From Calothrix sp. MO_167.B42 (GTDB taxonomy: Bacteria > Cyanobacteriota > Cyanobacteriia > Cyanobacteriales > Nostocaceae), in assembly GCA_030065255.1 (NCBI GenBank), contig JASJCX010000015.1:1-44539 (forward strand): a stretch of DNA of 44,539 nucleotides, written 5' to 3'. Positions 15,138-24,863 of the stretch are shown in pieces; positions within the stretch are counted from its first letter, which is position 1; each line of letters opens with the position of its first letter. A model generated the notes under the pieces. It was not told where the DNA came from and ran no database searches. It worked only from the letters and a program-made list of their open reading frames with translations. A program made the translations under genes and the position numbers.

Positions 15138-18100
15138 TCAACTTACTTGAGATAATTGTTGTTGATTGAGATAGTAATAATGACCTTGTTTAGAGATTAA
15201 TTCGTCATGATTGCCACTTTCTACCAATATCCCGCGGTCCAAAACCAGAATTAAATCTGCATTGCGTACCGTTGAGAGTCGGTGGGCAATAATAACGCTG
15301 GTACGTCCTTTCAAAATAGTCTTCAGATTGTTCTGAATAATCCTTTCTGATTCTGTATCTAGATGGCTAGTAGCTTCATCAAACAGCAACAAACGGGGAT
15401 TACCCATTAGAGCGCGGGCTATGGCTATACGCTGGCGTTGACCCCCAGAAAGCATACCACCACCTTCACCGATTTTGGTTTCGTAACCCAAGGGTAATTG
15501 CTGGATAAATTCATCTGCACCAGCTAAGTTTGCTACTTGAATGATGTCGTCTAACGAGGCTTCTGGATGAGCTATGGCAATATTTTCCCGAATGGTGCCA
15601 CCAAACAGAAATGTGTCTTGATCTACAACCCCCACTTGGGAACGAAGTGATTGCAGGGAAATCCCATTAACATCATGACCGTCAATGAGCACTTTGCCAT
15701 CTGTCGCAGGATATAAACCTAAAATTAATTTACTCAAGGTTGTTTTGCCAGAACCACTACGTCCCACAAGTGCCACCATTTGTTCTGCTTTGATTTCAAA
15801 GTTAAGATTTTCTAGAACGTTAGTCTTGCTTTCTGGGTGATAGCGAAATGTGACATTTTGAAAGTGAATATTACCGCGCAGTTGACCCAAGGTTTTGCGG
15901 GGTTTATTGTGCAAATCTTCCTCTGGTTCTGCTTCTAGCACATCATTGAGACGTTCTACAGAGATCACGATTTCTTGAAATTGAGTCCACAATCCTGAAA
16001 ACCTCTTAAAAGGACCCAACACATTACCCACCAACATATTAAAAGCAACTAATTGTCCAACGGTGAGTTCTCCTTGAATTACTTGCCATGCTCCAAACCA
16101 CATCAATCCTGTACTGGTAAAGGTTTGAATGGCACCACCAATCATTGAAAGGCGGATGCCAATTATTTTGGAATGAAAGCGTTTTTTAACCACATTATTC
16201 AGCAATTCTTCCCAACGCCAACGTACAGTTTGTTCGATTGACAATGAACGAACTGTACGAACTCCTGTAAGAGATTCGATCAGATAGCTTTTTTGTTCAG
16301 CTCCAGCATTAAAAACCTCCCTAGATATGCGGCGCAAAATGCCTGTGCTAGCCAAAGCCAGAATAAAAAATGGTGGTACAGTCAATAGCACAAATAATGC
16401 CATTTTCCAGCTATACCAAAACATTAGGCTCAGATAGATGACTAATGTCAGCATGTCTAGGACTATTGACAAACTTTGTCCTGTCAAAAAGTTGCGAATT
16501 TTTTGATTTTCAGCGATACGAGAAGTAATGTCGCCGACATAACGTGACTCAAAATAAGAAAGAGGCAAGCGTAAGGTATGTTTGATAAAGCCTACTATTA
16601 AAGAGACGCTAATCCGATTGGCTGTATGGGCCAGCAAATATGACCGTACTGCATTCATGATAATGCTGAACAAACCAAAAACCAGCATCCCCAAACCAAC
16701 GGCGTTTAAGGTAGCTAGGCTGCGCTGCACTAAAACTCGGTCTAGTAATAGCTGGGTAAACACCGGTGTAACCAGTCCAAATAACTGCATTATCACCGAA
16801 GCAATAAAGATTTCCAGCAGTACCTTATAGTGGGGTTTGACTAATTCAAAAAACTTCCACAATCCGACAGTATCTGACTTGGTATCTTTGAGTAAAGATG
16901 TGGGTTGTAGAAGTAAGGCATAACCAGTCCAACCGGCTGCAAATTCCTTACGGGTTAGTTGGCGTTGACCAATAGCAGGATCGCCAACAATCACTTTTCT
17001 TCTGCTAATTTCATAGACAACGATAAAGTGATTACCTTCCCAGTGAGCGATCGCTGGTAGGGATTGTTCAGCAAATTTTTCTAAGGTTGCTTTCACTGGA
17101 CGGGTGGCAAAACCTAGGTTTTCTGCTGCTGATGCCAGGGCACGTAAAGAAGCACCACTACGTCCGACATTGGTCATATCTCGCAAACGGTTGACACTAA
17201 AACGTTTGCCCCAGAAACTACTAATCATTACTAAACAAGCAGCACCGCAGTCGGAGGCACTGTGCTGGGCATAGTAAGGATATTGCTTTGTAAACCTTCC
17301 CCACCAATGCCCCATTTGCACTTTGGGACCAGGAAAGTAAGGACGGGTTTTCTTGGGTGGTGGTTGTGATACTTGTTCTTGCCCTGGAAAAGGAATAATT
17401 TTTTGAGATGAGCCCAAACGTTCAATTTTGTTACGTTTGAGCCGTGATTTTGATTTGAGGGCTGGGCGACGATTCTCTGGTTGGTAGTCACCCAAGGGGC
17501 GATCAACAGTGACAAATTCTGCTAATTCTGGGCAGTGTGACAATGCAGTTTGCCAATGCTCATCCCTAAGGATGTAAGCAATGCTTGGTTCTTCTATCTG
17601 CCAATTTCTCTGGGGTAAATCACCACAAATTTTCCCTGGTGTTAAGGAATTACCGTCTTGTAAAAATTTGCCCCGATAAAGTATGCATAATTTGGGAACT
17701 TCATGCACAGATAGTTCGTCTGGGCTGCTTAGACAACAACGTTCAAATAAAGAGAAAGCTTTGAGCAATCCTTCTACTTGCGATGTGTGCTCGGGGAATT
17801 GTGAAGTTTGACGACACAACAACATTAAATCCCACATCTCTGCCTTGTGATAGAGGCGATCGCTTAATTGGGCATATTTCTCCATCAAGGGCTGCAATTC
17901 TTCTTGGGGAAGGTAACACAGCTTTAAATTGTGAGAAGTTTTAGCAATATAAGGCAAAAAGTCCGCTTCCTGGAACAGAGTCATTTCACCAAATGCCATT
18001 CCCGCTTCAAGGGTAGTAATTAAATTCTCAAAATTGTCTAGAAGTCTAACTTTACCTTGAAGAACAATGTAAATACCTTTATCAACACCATCCGCCTGCC

Positions 18101-18236
18101 AGAATAATTTTGCTAATGGCGGCTCTAGGATTTGGATTTTTTGGACACAGTTTTTAACATCGATTTCTGCGACAGAATCACCTAAGAAGTCATGAATTAT
18201 TTCATACAGACTTCTCTGAGAAAAGATTGATATCAT
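15138..18236 (-). CDS. C39-peptidase ABC exporter with N-terminal cNMP-binding-like domains
   Basis: A 1032-residue peptidase-containing ABC transporter. Residues about 20-125 form a cyclic-nucleotide-binding-like domain (GIYIVLQGKVRLLDNF, GMAFGEMTLFQEADFLPYIA), and a weaker second one is at about 160-250. The C39 peptidase is at about 318-440, with catalytic Cys330 in ASDCGAACL, His403 in EGNHFIVVYE and Asp419 in GDP. The six-helix membrane domain follows (about 460-750), then the ATPase with Walker A GRSGSGKTT, signature LSGGQRQRIA, Walker B LLLFDEATSHLD and the AHRLST H-loop. It cuts leaders after GG and exports the cargo. The domain order resembles HetC of Anabaena, but the HlyD partner and the leader genes next door argue for a peptide exporter. 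All catalytic residues are present. Confidence 0.93.
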   Translation of the reverse strand: MISIFSQRSLYEIIHDFLGDSVAEIDVKNCVQKIQILEPPLAKLFWQADGVDKGIYIVLQGKVRLLDNFENLITTLEAGMAFGEMTLFQEADFLPYIAKTSHNLKLCYLPQEELQPLMEKYAQLSDRLYHKAEMWDLMLLCRQTSQFPEHTSQVEGLLKAFSLFERCCLSSPDELSVHEVPKLCILYRGKFLQDGNSLTPGKICGDLPQRNWQIEEPSIAYILRDEHWQTALSHCPELAEFVTVDRPLGDYQPENRRPALKSKSRLKRNKIERLGSSQKIIPFPGQEQVSQPPPKKTRPYFPGPKVQMGHWWGRFTKQYPYYAQHSASDCGAACLVMISSFWGKRFSVNRLRDMTNVGRSGASLRALASAAENLGFATRPVKATLEKFAEQSLPAIAHWEGNHFIVVYEISRRKVIVGDPAIGQRQLTRKEFAAGWTGYALLLQPTSLLKDTKSDTVGLWKFFELVKPHYKVLLEIFIASVIMQLFGLVTPVFTQLLLDRVLVQRSLATLNAVGLGMLVFGLFSIIMNAVRSYLLAHTANRISVSLIVGFIKHTLRLPLSYFESRYVGDITSRIAENQKIRNFLTGQSLSIVLDMLTLVIYLSLMFWYSWKMALFVLLTVPPFFILALASTGILRRISREVFNAGAEQKSYLIESLTGVRTVRSLSIEQTVRWRWEELLNNVVKKRFHSKIIGIRLSMIGGAIQTFTSTGLMWFGAWQVIQGELTVGQLVAFNMLVGNVLGPFKRFSGLWTQFQEIVISVERLNDVLEAEPEEDLHNKPRKTLGQLRGNIHFQNVTFRYHPESKTNVLENLNFEIKAEQMVALVGRSGSGKTTLSKLILGLYPATDGKVLIDGHDVNGISLQSLRSQVGVVDQDTFLFGGTIRENIAIAHPEASLDDIIQVANLAGADEFIQQLPLGYETKIGEGGGMLSGGQRQRIAIARALMGNPRLLLFDEATSHLDTESERIIQNNLKTILKGRTSVIIAHRLSTVRNADLILVLDRGILVESGNHDELISKQGHYYYLNQQQLSQVS

Positions 18237-18599
18237 ACTACTCGTTTTTTACTGTTATTTAGCATTCGTACACATAACCCACTTGAGAGATACAGCAGAT
18301 TGCAAGTTTATGAGGTACGGTACCCAATCCAAATTATCAAAGCTAAAAAAACCATCCCTGTAATTGGTATACATCACTTACCAGCAAAAGTACTGTAAGT
18401 GTTGCAGAATTTTTTAGAAACAAGAAAAATCAAGAGAATTTATCTCATCAATTAGGGAAATAGTTCCTATGAGAATGCAAATATTGCGATCGCAAATATA
18501 CGTGTAAAATCCGAAACATCACAAGGTAGCAGTATTTAAATATTAAGTTGGTAAAAACTTGCAATTTATGCTTGGAATGTGACATGATGACTGGTGTAA

Positions 18600-18749
18600 T
18601 AATTGTATTCATGAGCAAACCGACTATCTGTTTCGTGCCGAGCCAAGGTGTAACAGACAGAAGTGTTTTTCTTTTCTGATATGCAGTTATTGCTGGGTGA
18701 CTACCCCTCTGGTATTTGAGGTTCCAGGGGGGTAGTTGCTCAGTTTTTT
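18600..18749 (+). ncRNA. Candidate small RNA ending in a strong intrinsic terminator
   Basis: The segment contains no ORF but ends in an exceptionally stable hairpin with a T-run (18692-18749) and no protein gene feeds into it, so a short plus-strand RNA is likely. Possible promoter-like sequence (GTGACA about 18581 and TTGTAT about 18605) is upstream, so the 5' end given here is a guess. I could not match it to a named cyanobacterial sRNA. Confidence 0.45.
18692..18749 (+). terminator. 20-bp stem intrinsic terminator
   Basis: CTGGGTGACTACCCCTCTGG pairs over its whole length with CCAGGGGGGTAGTTGCTCAG (16 Watson-Crick pairs and 4 G-U) around a 12-base loop, followed by TTTTTT. Confidence 0.8.
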
Positions 18750-20036
18750 AGTTTGTAGGCAGCAATTTTCATCGTTGTTTTTTTGACTTAATATTGCTAA
18801 GAAAAGTATGTAATAACCAATGCCCTGTGCAAAATCATTTATCAAGCAAAGATTGACAAAGACCATCGTAAATCATAGATACAATAATCCAGATTTGACT
18901 AGCAACTATAATGTACGAAAGTCTTAAGGATGATTCTGCTCAATTATTATAATTCTTCGGTACTTATCATACTAGAATTTGAATTAAATTCCGCAACTTA
19001 TGCCGACTTCAGGGCTTCCAGGCAGTTACATCGTCAATTCCTTTCATTAAGCAGCAAACGCCAATATTAACGATTGTTATAATTGCCCAGTTAGGGTTTT
19101 AAGCTTACTTTAGAGAATTATGCGACACAACACATGCGGAAGAACCATGTTTATAAGAGTATCTAATTAAAAAATTTGAAGGTGTTGCGAAATTGATTTT
19201 CTAGAGCTTTTACCTACTATTTAACTCATAAGCTATCCTCATAAAAATTTCAATATTTTACTTTCTAGTATAATAATATGGGCGATGTCAACATTACCAT
19301 ACATTTTATAAATCTTTAATAAAACGTATAGTAACTGTCTGAATACCTCTGATATCAATTGTTTCACTATACTTTTATCAATTCATAACAAATTGTCCAT
19401 ATGGTCAAAATATTCAAATAAAAAAACACTCACTTCATGATAACTTTACATAATTATGTTGCCATTTTTCATGTTTATTGAATAGGTAACTCATGAAAAA
19501 AATGTCTGAAAATCAGTAATGAAGTTATTATTCATAGGTTAATTTTAAGTAAATATTATTCTCAACCGCTTCTCAAAGCCATCTAAATAAAATAGCCATT
19601 ACTATTTTTGTAAAGTTTGTGTAAAGCTATTTTCATAGGTCAAGCTAGTATCATGTTGCAAATAATGTAAAAATTGGTAAAGGCATAATTTGGATGGTTA
19701 TTCATCCGTAGAAGCATCAAAATAGTTGGGGTAAATATTCTAGAAGATATATAGATAGACTGTGAAATTACACTGATCACAAAATAAGCATTATTACTTA
19801 TTGTATAAATAGAATTCATTTAACTTTTCATGGAGGGAGCAAAATATCACATCTCCGGCATAAAATCATCCCAAATGAATACGAAAACTAGTCTAGATTT
19901 GATTTTCTGTGGATATTTAAGATAAGTGATGGCTTTAGTGAGATTCCAAATTATTTAGATAAAGAAAGCTGTTGAAAATTTTGCAGTTCTTGCCTTGCCT
20001 GATAAAATGCAAAATTGAAAAATAAACAACAGAAAA

Positions 20037-20951
20037 TTGATCGCTGTTCTTGGTGCAGGTGCGTGGGGAAGCAGTTTAGCTAGCATTGCCTTAGCTAACG
20101 GCCATAATGTAAATATTTGGTCCCGCAGGGGTTCCCTATCTTTGGCTAATGCTGTCAAAGATGCCGATATTATTTTGTCTGCAATTTCTATGAAAGGGGT
20201 AAGTGAGGTAATCTCTCAACTTCAAGGATTAACCTTTCCCTCCCATACAATTTTTGTCTCAGCCACAAAAGGCTTAGATCCTCAAACTACCTGCACACCT
20301 TGTCAGATTTGGCAAGATGCTTTTCCTGACTATCCCGTAGTTGTGCTTTCTGGACCAAATTTATCTAAAGAAATAGAACAAGGATTACCTGCTGCCACGG
20401 TAGTTGCTAGTACTATCGCCAGTGCTGCGGATATGGTGCAGTTATTGTTCTCCTCTAGTCGTTTCCGGGTTTATACTAACCCCGATCCCTTGGGAGTGGA
20501 GCTGGGGGGCACACTCAAAAATGTAATTGCGATCGCAGCTGGTGTTTGTGATGGCTTACACTTAGGAACTAATGCCAAAGCAGCTTTAGTTACCCGTGGA
20601 TTAACAGAAATGGTACGTATTGGCGTTAACTGGGGCGCACAACAGGAAACATTTTACGGTTTATCAGGCTTAGGGGATTTACTGGCAACTTGTAACAGTC
20701 CCTTAAGTCGTAATTACCAGGTTGGTTATCAGCTGGCTGGTGGTAAGACTCTTGCAGAAATTTTGATTCACTTACCGGGTACAGCAGAAGGAATCAACAC
20801 CACTGAGGTTTTACTGCAACGCTCCCAGCAGCAAAATATATCCATGCCGATTACCGAACAAGTATATGACTTACTTCAGGGCAAAATCACACCCAAACAA
20901 GCATTGGAAGAATTAATGCTCCGGGATATCAAACCAGAATACCAGTACTGA
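20037..20951 (+). CDS. gpsA: NAD(P)-dependent glycerol-3-phosphate dehydrogenase
   Basis: A 304-residue enzyme that reduces dihydroxyacetone phosphate to sn-glycerol-3-phosphate for membrane lipid synthesis in the cytoplasm. The dinucleotide-binding motif VLGAGAWGSSLASIAL is at the very N-terminus. SGPNLSKEI, VELGGTLKNVIAIAAGVCDG, the catalytic-region sequence GTNAKAALVTRGLTEMVRIG and GLSGLGDLLATC follow in the usual order. The proposed start is a TTG at 20037, because an in-frame stop lies at 20016-20018 and no ATG falls between; the ribosome-binding site is weak. It is followed by sigC on the same strand after about 430 bp. Confidence 0.93.
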   Translation: MIAVLGAGAWGSSLASIALANGHNVNIWSRRGSLSLANAVKDADIILSAISMKGVSEVISQLQGLTFPSHTIFVSATKGLDPQTTCTPCQIWQDAFPDYPVVVLSGPNLSKEIEQGLPAATVVASTIASAADMVQLLFSSSRFRVYTNPDPLGVELGGTLKNVIAIAAGVCDGLHLGTNAKAALVTRGLTEMVRIGVNWGAQQETFYGLSGLGDLLATCNSPLSRNYQVGYQLAGGKTLAEILIHLPGTAEGINTTEVLLQRSQQQNISMPITEQVYDLLQGKITPKQALEELMLRDIKPEYQY

Positions 20952-21382
20952 ATCTTAATAATTGTCAATTACACCATGAAAAAATAGTGGAATCCCCTGA
21001 AGAAAAACATATAAATCTTCAGGAAATAATAGACATACCTGTGTAGATAGGACTATGCCAAAAAGAATATATTTTTGCGTCTGTCTACATTTATACTAAA
21101 TATTTCCGTCATCGGTCAAGGTAAATCCCCATGTTTTCACAATCTAATAATGACTCAAATTACTTCTGTGTAATCATTTAGGCAAAAACAACATAACTTC
21201 ATAACTACAGTTTAACGCCAAAAAATACTAGTGATAAATATAACTAGTAGTTGACGTTTTAAAAAAAAATTGTAAGCAACCTAAAAACTATGTTAGTTCA
21301 CCGCAAATCCCGGGAACAATAGCAACAGTTAATTAGCTGACCGTAATCTATCTGTTACCTGGAGCCATTGAGACGATACTTT
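20952..21382. other. Intergenic region upstream of sigC
   Basis: About 430 bases that should carry the sigC promoter and a long 5' UTR. A TTGACG followed by an A-tract near 21252 is a possible promoter part but no clear -10 pairs with it. GGAG at 21361-21364 lies 18 bases upstream of the chosen ATG. Confidence 0.35.
20996..21023 (+). terminator. Possible hairpin terminator after gpsA
   Basis: CCTGAAGA and TCTTCAGG form an 8-bp stem with a 12-base AT-rich loop 45 bases past the gpsA stop. There is no clear T-run. Confidence 0.35.
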
Positions 21383-22651
21383 ATGCCAGCAACATCTTTT
21401 TACACAGATACTATCGACGAAGCCCAAAAGTCTCCTCAGGTTTTTGATGCCGAACTCACAGTTGATGATACCGTTGATGATACTGAGCTATCAGTAAGTG
21501 AAGAAGAACTAGAGGATTTGGAGGCTGCTGCCATCGAGCAAGCACCCTTAACACCTAATCCTAACCGCCGCAGTACGGATCTTGTACGCCTGTATTTGCA
21601 GGAAATTGGTCGGGTTCGTCTATTGGGGCGAGATGAAGAAGTTTCAGAAGCTCAAAAAGTTCAACGCTACTTACGGCTACGGATTCTTTTATCCAATACA
21701 GCCAAAAAGGGAGATGAAATCCTAGAGCCCTACCTGGGTTTAATTGAAGCTCAGGAGCGATTAGCATCAGAACTAGGACATCGTCCTTCCTTGGAACGTT
21801 GGGCTAGGACTGGCGGTGTGGATGTGTTTGAACTCAAGCGCATTCTTTCCCAAGGAAAGCGACGCTGGGCTGAAATTGCTAAATTGACTGTGGAGGAGTT
21901 GGAAAAAGTCCAAGCCTCAGGAATTCAGTCTAAGGAACATATGATTAAGGCGAATCTTCGTCTGGTTGTATCCGTCGCCAAGAAGTATCAAAACCGTGGC
22001 TTGGAACTATTGGACTTAGTGCAAGAAGGCACTTTGGGCTTAGAAAGGGCCGTTGATAAATTTGATCCCACCAAAGGTTACCGTTTTAGTACCTATGCTT
22101 ACTGGTGGATTCGTCAAGGAATTACCAGAGCAATTGCAACTTCTAGCCGTACTATTCGCCTTCCAGTCCACATTACGGAAAAGTTAAACAAAATTAAAAA
22201 GGCTCAACGCAAAATCTCCCAAGAAAAAGGAAGGACTCCTACCTTGGAAGATTTGGCAGTAGAGTTAGAAATGACTCCTACCCAAGTCCGAGAAGTGCTG
22301 TTGCGAGTACCCCGTTCTGTTTCTCTAGAAACAAAGGTTGGCAAAGATAAGGACACTGAGTTGGGAGAACTCCTGGAAACTGATAGTGTTACCCCAGAAG
22401 ATATGTTGATGCGGGAGTCTTTACAACGAGACTTACATAATCTCTTGGCGGATTTAACTACCAGGGAACGGGATGTAATTCTGATGCGGTTTGGTTTGGC
22501 TGATGGCCATCCCTACTCTTTAGCAGAAATTGGTAGGGCTTTGGAATTGTCTAGGGAACGAGTCAGACAAATTGAATCTAAAGCCTTACAAAAATTGCGC
22601 CAACCCAAGCGACGCAATCTCATCCGTGACTACATGGAGTCACTTACCTAG
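21383..22651 (+). CDS. sigC: Group 2 RNA polymerase sigma factor, SigC type
   Basis: A 422-residue sigma-70 family protein. Region 1.2 (DLVRLYLQEIGRVRLLGRDE) is at about residue 65. Region 2 (KANLRLVVSVAKKYQNRGLE, LLDLVQEGTLGLERAVDKFD, and GYRFSTYAYWWIRQGITRAI) spans about 190-260. Region 3 follows, then region 4 with the helix-turn-helix YSLAEIGRALELSRERVRQIE near the C-terminus. The long insert between regions 1.2 and 2 (LERWARTGGVDVFELKRIL) and the MPATSFY start are as in cyanobacterial SigC. The ATG at 21383 is preferred over the TTG at 21368 because homologues begin at MPATSF. Group 2 sigma factors are non-essential and direct stress or stationary-phase transcription. An intrinsic terminator follows. 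Confidence 0.9.
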   Translation: MPATSFYTDTIDEAQKSPQVFDAELTVDDTVDDTELSVSEEELEDLEAAAIEQAPLTPNPNRRSTDLVRLYLQEIGRVRLLGRDEEVSEAQKVQRYLRLRILLSNTAKKGDEILEPYLGLIEAQERLASELGHRPSLERWARTGGVDVFELKRILSQGKRRWAEIAKLTVEELEKVQASGIQSKEHMIKANLRLVVSVAKKYQNRGLELLDLVQEGTLGLERAVDKFDPTKGYRFSTYAYWWIRQGITRAIATSSRTIRLPVHITEKLNKIKKAQRKISQEKGRTPTLEDLAVELEMTPTQVREVLLRVPRSVSLETKVGKDKDTELGELLETDSVTPEDMLMRESLQRDLHNLLADLTTRERDVILMRFGLADGHPYSLAEIGRALELSRERVRQIESKALQKLRQPKRRNLIRDYMESLT

Positions 22652-22690
22652 TTAAAAATCAAGTGAATGAAGGAGTTAAGGAATTATTGG

Positions 22691-22714
22691 GGCGCAATGT
22701 TTTGCGCCTTTTTT
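22691..22714 (+). terminator. Intrinsic terminator of sigC
   Basis: GGCGCAA and TTGCGCC pair around a 4-base loop and are followed by TTTTTT, 40 bases after the sigC stop. Confidence 0.88.
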
Positions 22715-23111
22715 GGTAGACAATTATTTTGATTCGGTATTCTTTATCCAAACTAATCATTAATTGTTAATTCGTCAATAGTTACTAATTTTGTAGACAA
22801 ATCTACTCAAGCTTTGTAAGGTTTTAACCTTACTGGGCTAACTACGAGCCTCTCTCCACTGGCTAATGTTAACTTTGGACTCGGATTAATATTACATAAC
22901 TCACCCATTCTTGATTTTACTTTGCAACAATTTAAAGAAAATTATTCGCTTTTTTACAAAATGTTACCTTAGCCACTATATCAATAGAACTTACTAGTTG
23001 GGGATCAAGAATTATTTAAACAAAAATGATTACTAATAGAGAAGGCAAAATTTTTAGCAACTATTCTCAATAAGAGCCGGTTGTTGCTAAAAGACCAAAG
23101 AATTTGCTATA
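22715..23111. other. Intergenic region between sigC and furA
   Basis: It carries an 18-base perfect palindrome GTAAGGTTTTAACCTTAC at 22816-22833 and an ATTCTCAATAAGAG motif near 23063 that resembles half of the putative Fur site closer to the gene. No ORF is supported. Confidence 0.4.
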
Positions 23112-23138
23112 TTCTCAATTAATAAGCTTTGTTGAGAA
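23112..23138 (+). promoter_or_regulatory. Putative Fur box controlling furA
   Basis: TTCTCAA (23112-23118) and TTGAGAA (23132-23138) form a perfect inverted repeat across 13 AT-rich bases, ending 8 bases before the furA ATG. FurA is known to autoregulate in Anabaena through AT-rich palindromes containing such half-sites; the site here is inferred from pattern only. Confidence 0.5.
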
Positions 23139-23146
23139 AAATTAGT

Positions 23147-23602
23147 ATGAGTGTTTACACGTCTTCTTCACTCAAGGCAGAATTAAACGATCGCGGCTGG
23201 CGTTTGACTCCCCAGCGAGAGACAATTTTGCATATTTTCCAGGAATTACCCCAAGGAGAGCATCTCAGTGCTGAGGATCTTTATCATCGTCTAGAAACAG
23301 AAGGTGAGGGTATTAGCCTATCAACTATTTACCGTACTCTCAAGTTAATGGCACGGATGGGTATACTTCGGGAGTTGGAACTGGGAGAGGGTCATAAGCA
23401 TTATGAAATTAATCAGCCCTACCCCCATCATCACCATCACCTGATTTGTATCAAATGTAATGCAACAATTGAGTTTAAAAATGACTCAATTTTAAAAATT
23501 GGTGCAAAAACTGCCCAAAAGGAAGGTTATCAATTGCTGGATTGTCAGTTAACCATCCATGCAGTTTGTCCCCAGTGCCAACGGTCATTAGTTCCAATGT
23601 AG
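23147..23602 (+). CDS. furA: Ferric uptake regulator FurA
   Basis: A 151-residue iron- and heme-sensing repressor. The winged helix is at residues about 10-85, with the recognition region GISLSTIYRTLKLMARMGIL. The metal-binding histidine cluster YPHHHHHLICIKC is at about 93-105. The two CxxC pairs are CIKC and CPQC near the end. The sequence is close to Anabaena FurA (All1691). The ATG at 23147 gives the known MSVYTSSSLKAELN start; the frame is open further upstream from a TTG at 23129. The convergent gene at 23706-24854 corresponds to alr1690, whose transcript in Anabaena runs through furA as the regulatory antisense RNA alpha-furA. Confidence 0.96.
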   Translation: MSVYTSSSLKAELNDRGWRLTPQRETILHIFQELPQGEHLSAEDLYHRLETEGEGISLSTIYRTLKLMARMGILRELELGEGHKHYEINQPYPHHHHHLICIKCNATIEFKNDSILKIGAKTAQKEGYQLLDCQLTIHAVCPQCQRSLVPM

Positions 23603-23705
23603 TTCTTTATTTGTTGAACTATCCAGACACGATCGAGAATTCACTACCGAGGGATTAAGGAAACTGATTGGGCAGTAATACAGTCAAAACCAAACCTAGT
23701 GGACG

Positions 23706-24854
23706 TTAGAAACTACCGTTTCTTACGTCCCTCAGACTGATACCATAAAACTCCTGGGCATTTTTAATGGCTTGTTTGGTATCATTTCCCAATTTGCCAT
23801 TCAAAGGACCTTTGTAAAAGCCCCTTGTCCGCAGTCGTCTTTGTACTTCCAAGACATCAAACTGTCCTTGATTATCTTTGTTGATTACACTGTATAGTTT
23901 GGCACGAGTTGTCGGACCTGCAATACCACTAGCTGCTAAATAATTATTGGCATGAAAACGGCGCACAGCATCTGCGGTATAAGGACCGTAATAGCCATTG
24001 GGTTCTCCTTGCAAATACCCAGCTTTAATCAACTGTGCTTGTACAACCCGAACAACTTCACCACGGTGACCTAGACGCAGTTTATTGCCGTTAGCGATCC
24101 CAGTTTTAGCAGTATCTTCCCCATAACCGACACCAACTGGAGGTAATTTACTCCTGGTGGATGGTCCAACAATGCCATCAACGTCTAACTTGTAGGCAGC
24201 TTGGAATTTTTTCACCGCATCTTCGGTAATCGGACCAAAAATTCCATTGGCATTACCATAGTAAAAACCTGCTACGCGTAACCGTTCTTGCAGGATTTTA
24301 ACTTCATTCCCTTCAGAACCCCGAGCCAGAAATTTACTTTTGCCAGAAGAAGAATTAGTAGTAGAAGTAGAAGTAGTAGTCTTCACCACAGTGCTACTAG
24401 TTCTGGCTTGGGTGGTAGCTGGCTTGGGCTTCTTGGTGGTAGTGCTAACTACCTTGGGGGCACGCCAATTTTTTAATTTTTGTAAAGTGTTAGTGCTAGC
24501 AATGCCATCTACTGTTAAGCCACTAGCTTTTTGGAAGCGGCGAACGGCATCTTCTGTATTAAAATCGTATACTTGGGTGATATTAGCTTGATAAAAACCA
24601 GCTGCTTTTAATTTTTGTTGTAATTTTTTTACAGAGGGTCCGCGATCGTTCCTTTCCAATGCCAAGGCACTGCTGACAATGCTGAGGATAGATAACGTGA
24701 AAATTAGGGGTAAAAGATATTTCCAGGCTTTGCTGGAAAATTTTTTCCAATCTGGTGCTGTTGATTGCTTGAGTAAATGGCTATGAGCAATCAATTCATC
24801 GGATGGGTTGTCCTCGTAGGCAAAAGCTACGTGCAAATACGCAAGATTATCCAT
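23706..24854 (-). CDS. Peptidoglycan-binding-domain protein, Alr1690-like
   Basis: A 382-residue, probably membrane-anchored wall-binding protein. A cytoplasmic N-terminus of about 45 residues precedes one hydrophobic segment (LLPLIFTLSILSIVSSALAL). Four PG_binding_1 modules follow, at about residues 68-130, 175-240, 255-315 and 325-380, with recurrent VKKLQQKLKAAGFY and DAVRRFQKASGLTVDGI signatures. A Ser/Thr-rich linker (about residues 134-170) separates the first two. The gene converges on furA with 103 bp between stops. In Anabaena the homologous alr1690 transcript lacks an efficient terminator and yields alpha-furA antisense RNA. I see no strong terminator between the two genes here either, which fits. 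It starts 9 bp after the CobN-fusion stop, so the two may be co-transcribed. Confidence 0.85.
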   Translation of the reverse strand: MDNLAYLHVAFAYEDNPSDELIAHSHLLKQSTAPDWKKFSSKAWKYLLPLIFTLSILSIVSSALALERNDRGPSVKKLQQKLKAAGFYQANITQVYDFNTEDAVRRFQKASGLTVDGIASTNTLQKLKNWRAPKVVSTTTKKPKPATTQARTSSTVVKTTTSTSTTNSSSGKSKFLARGSEGNEVKILQERLRVAGFYYGNANGIFGPITEDAVKKFQAAYKLDVDGIVGPSTRSKLPPVGVGYGEDTAKTGIANGNKLRLGHRGEVVRVVQAQLIKAGYLQGEPNGYYGPYTADAVRRFHANNYLAASGIAGPTTRAKLYSVINKDNQGQFDVLEVQRRLRTRGFYKGPLNGKLGNDTKQAIKNAQEFYGISLRDVRNGSF

Positions 24855-24863
24855 AGGTTCTTC

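Larger units (their letters stand above)
18237..20036. other. Long intergenic region (1.8 kb)
   Basis: It lies between the leftward exporter operon and rightward gpsA, so both promoters should be here. It is AT-rich with one HIP1 site near 18485. The only strong structure is the hairpin and T-run at 18692-18749. No tRNA or protein gene could be supported. Confidence 0.4.
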
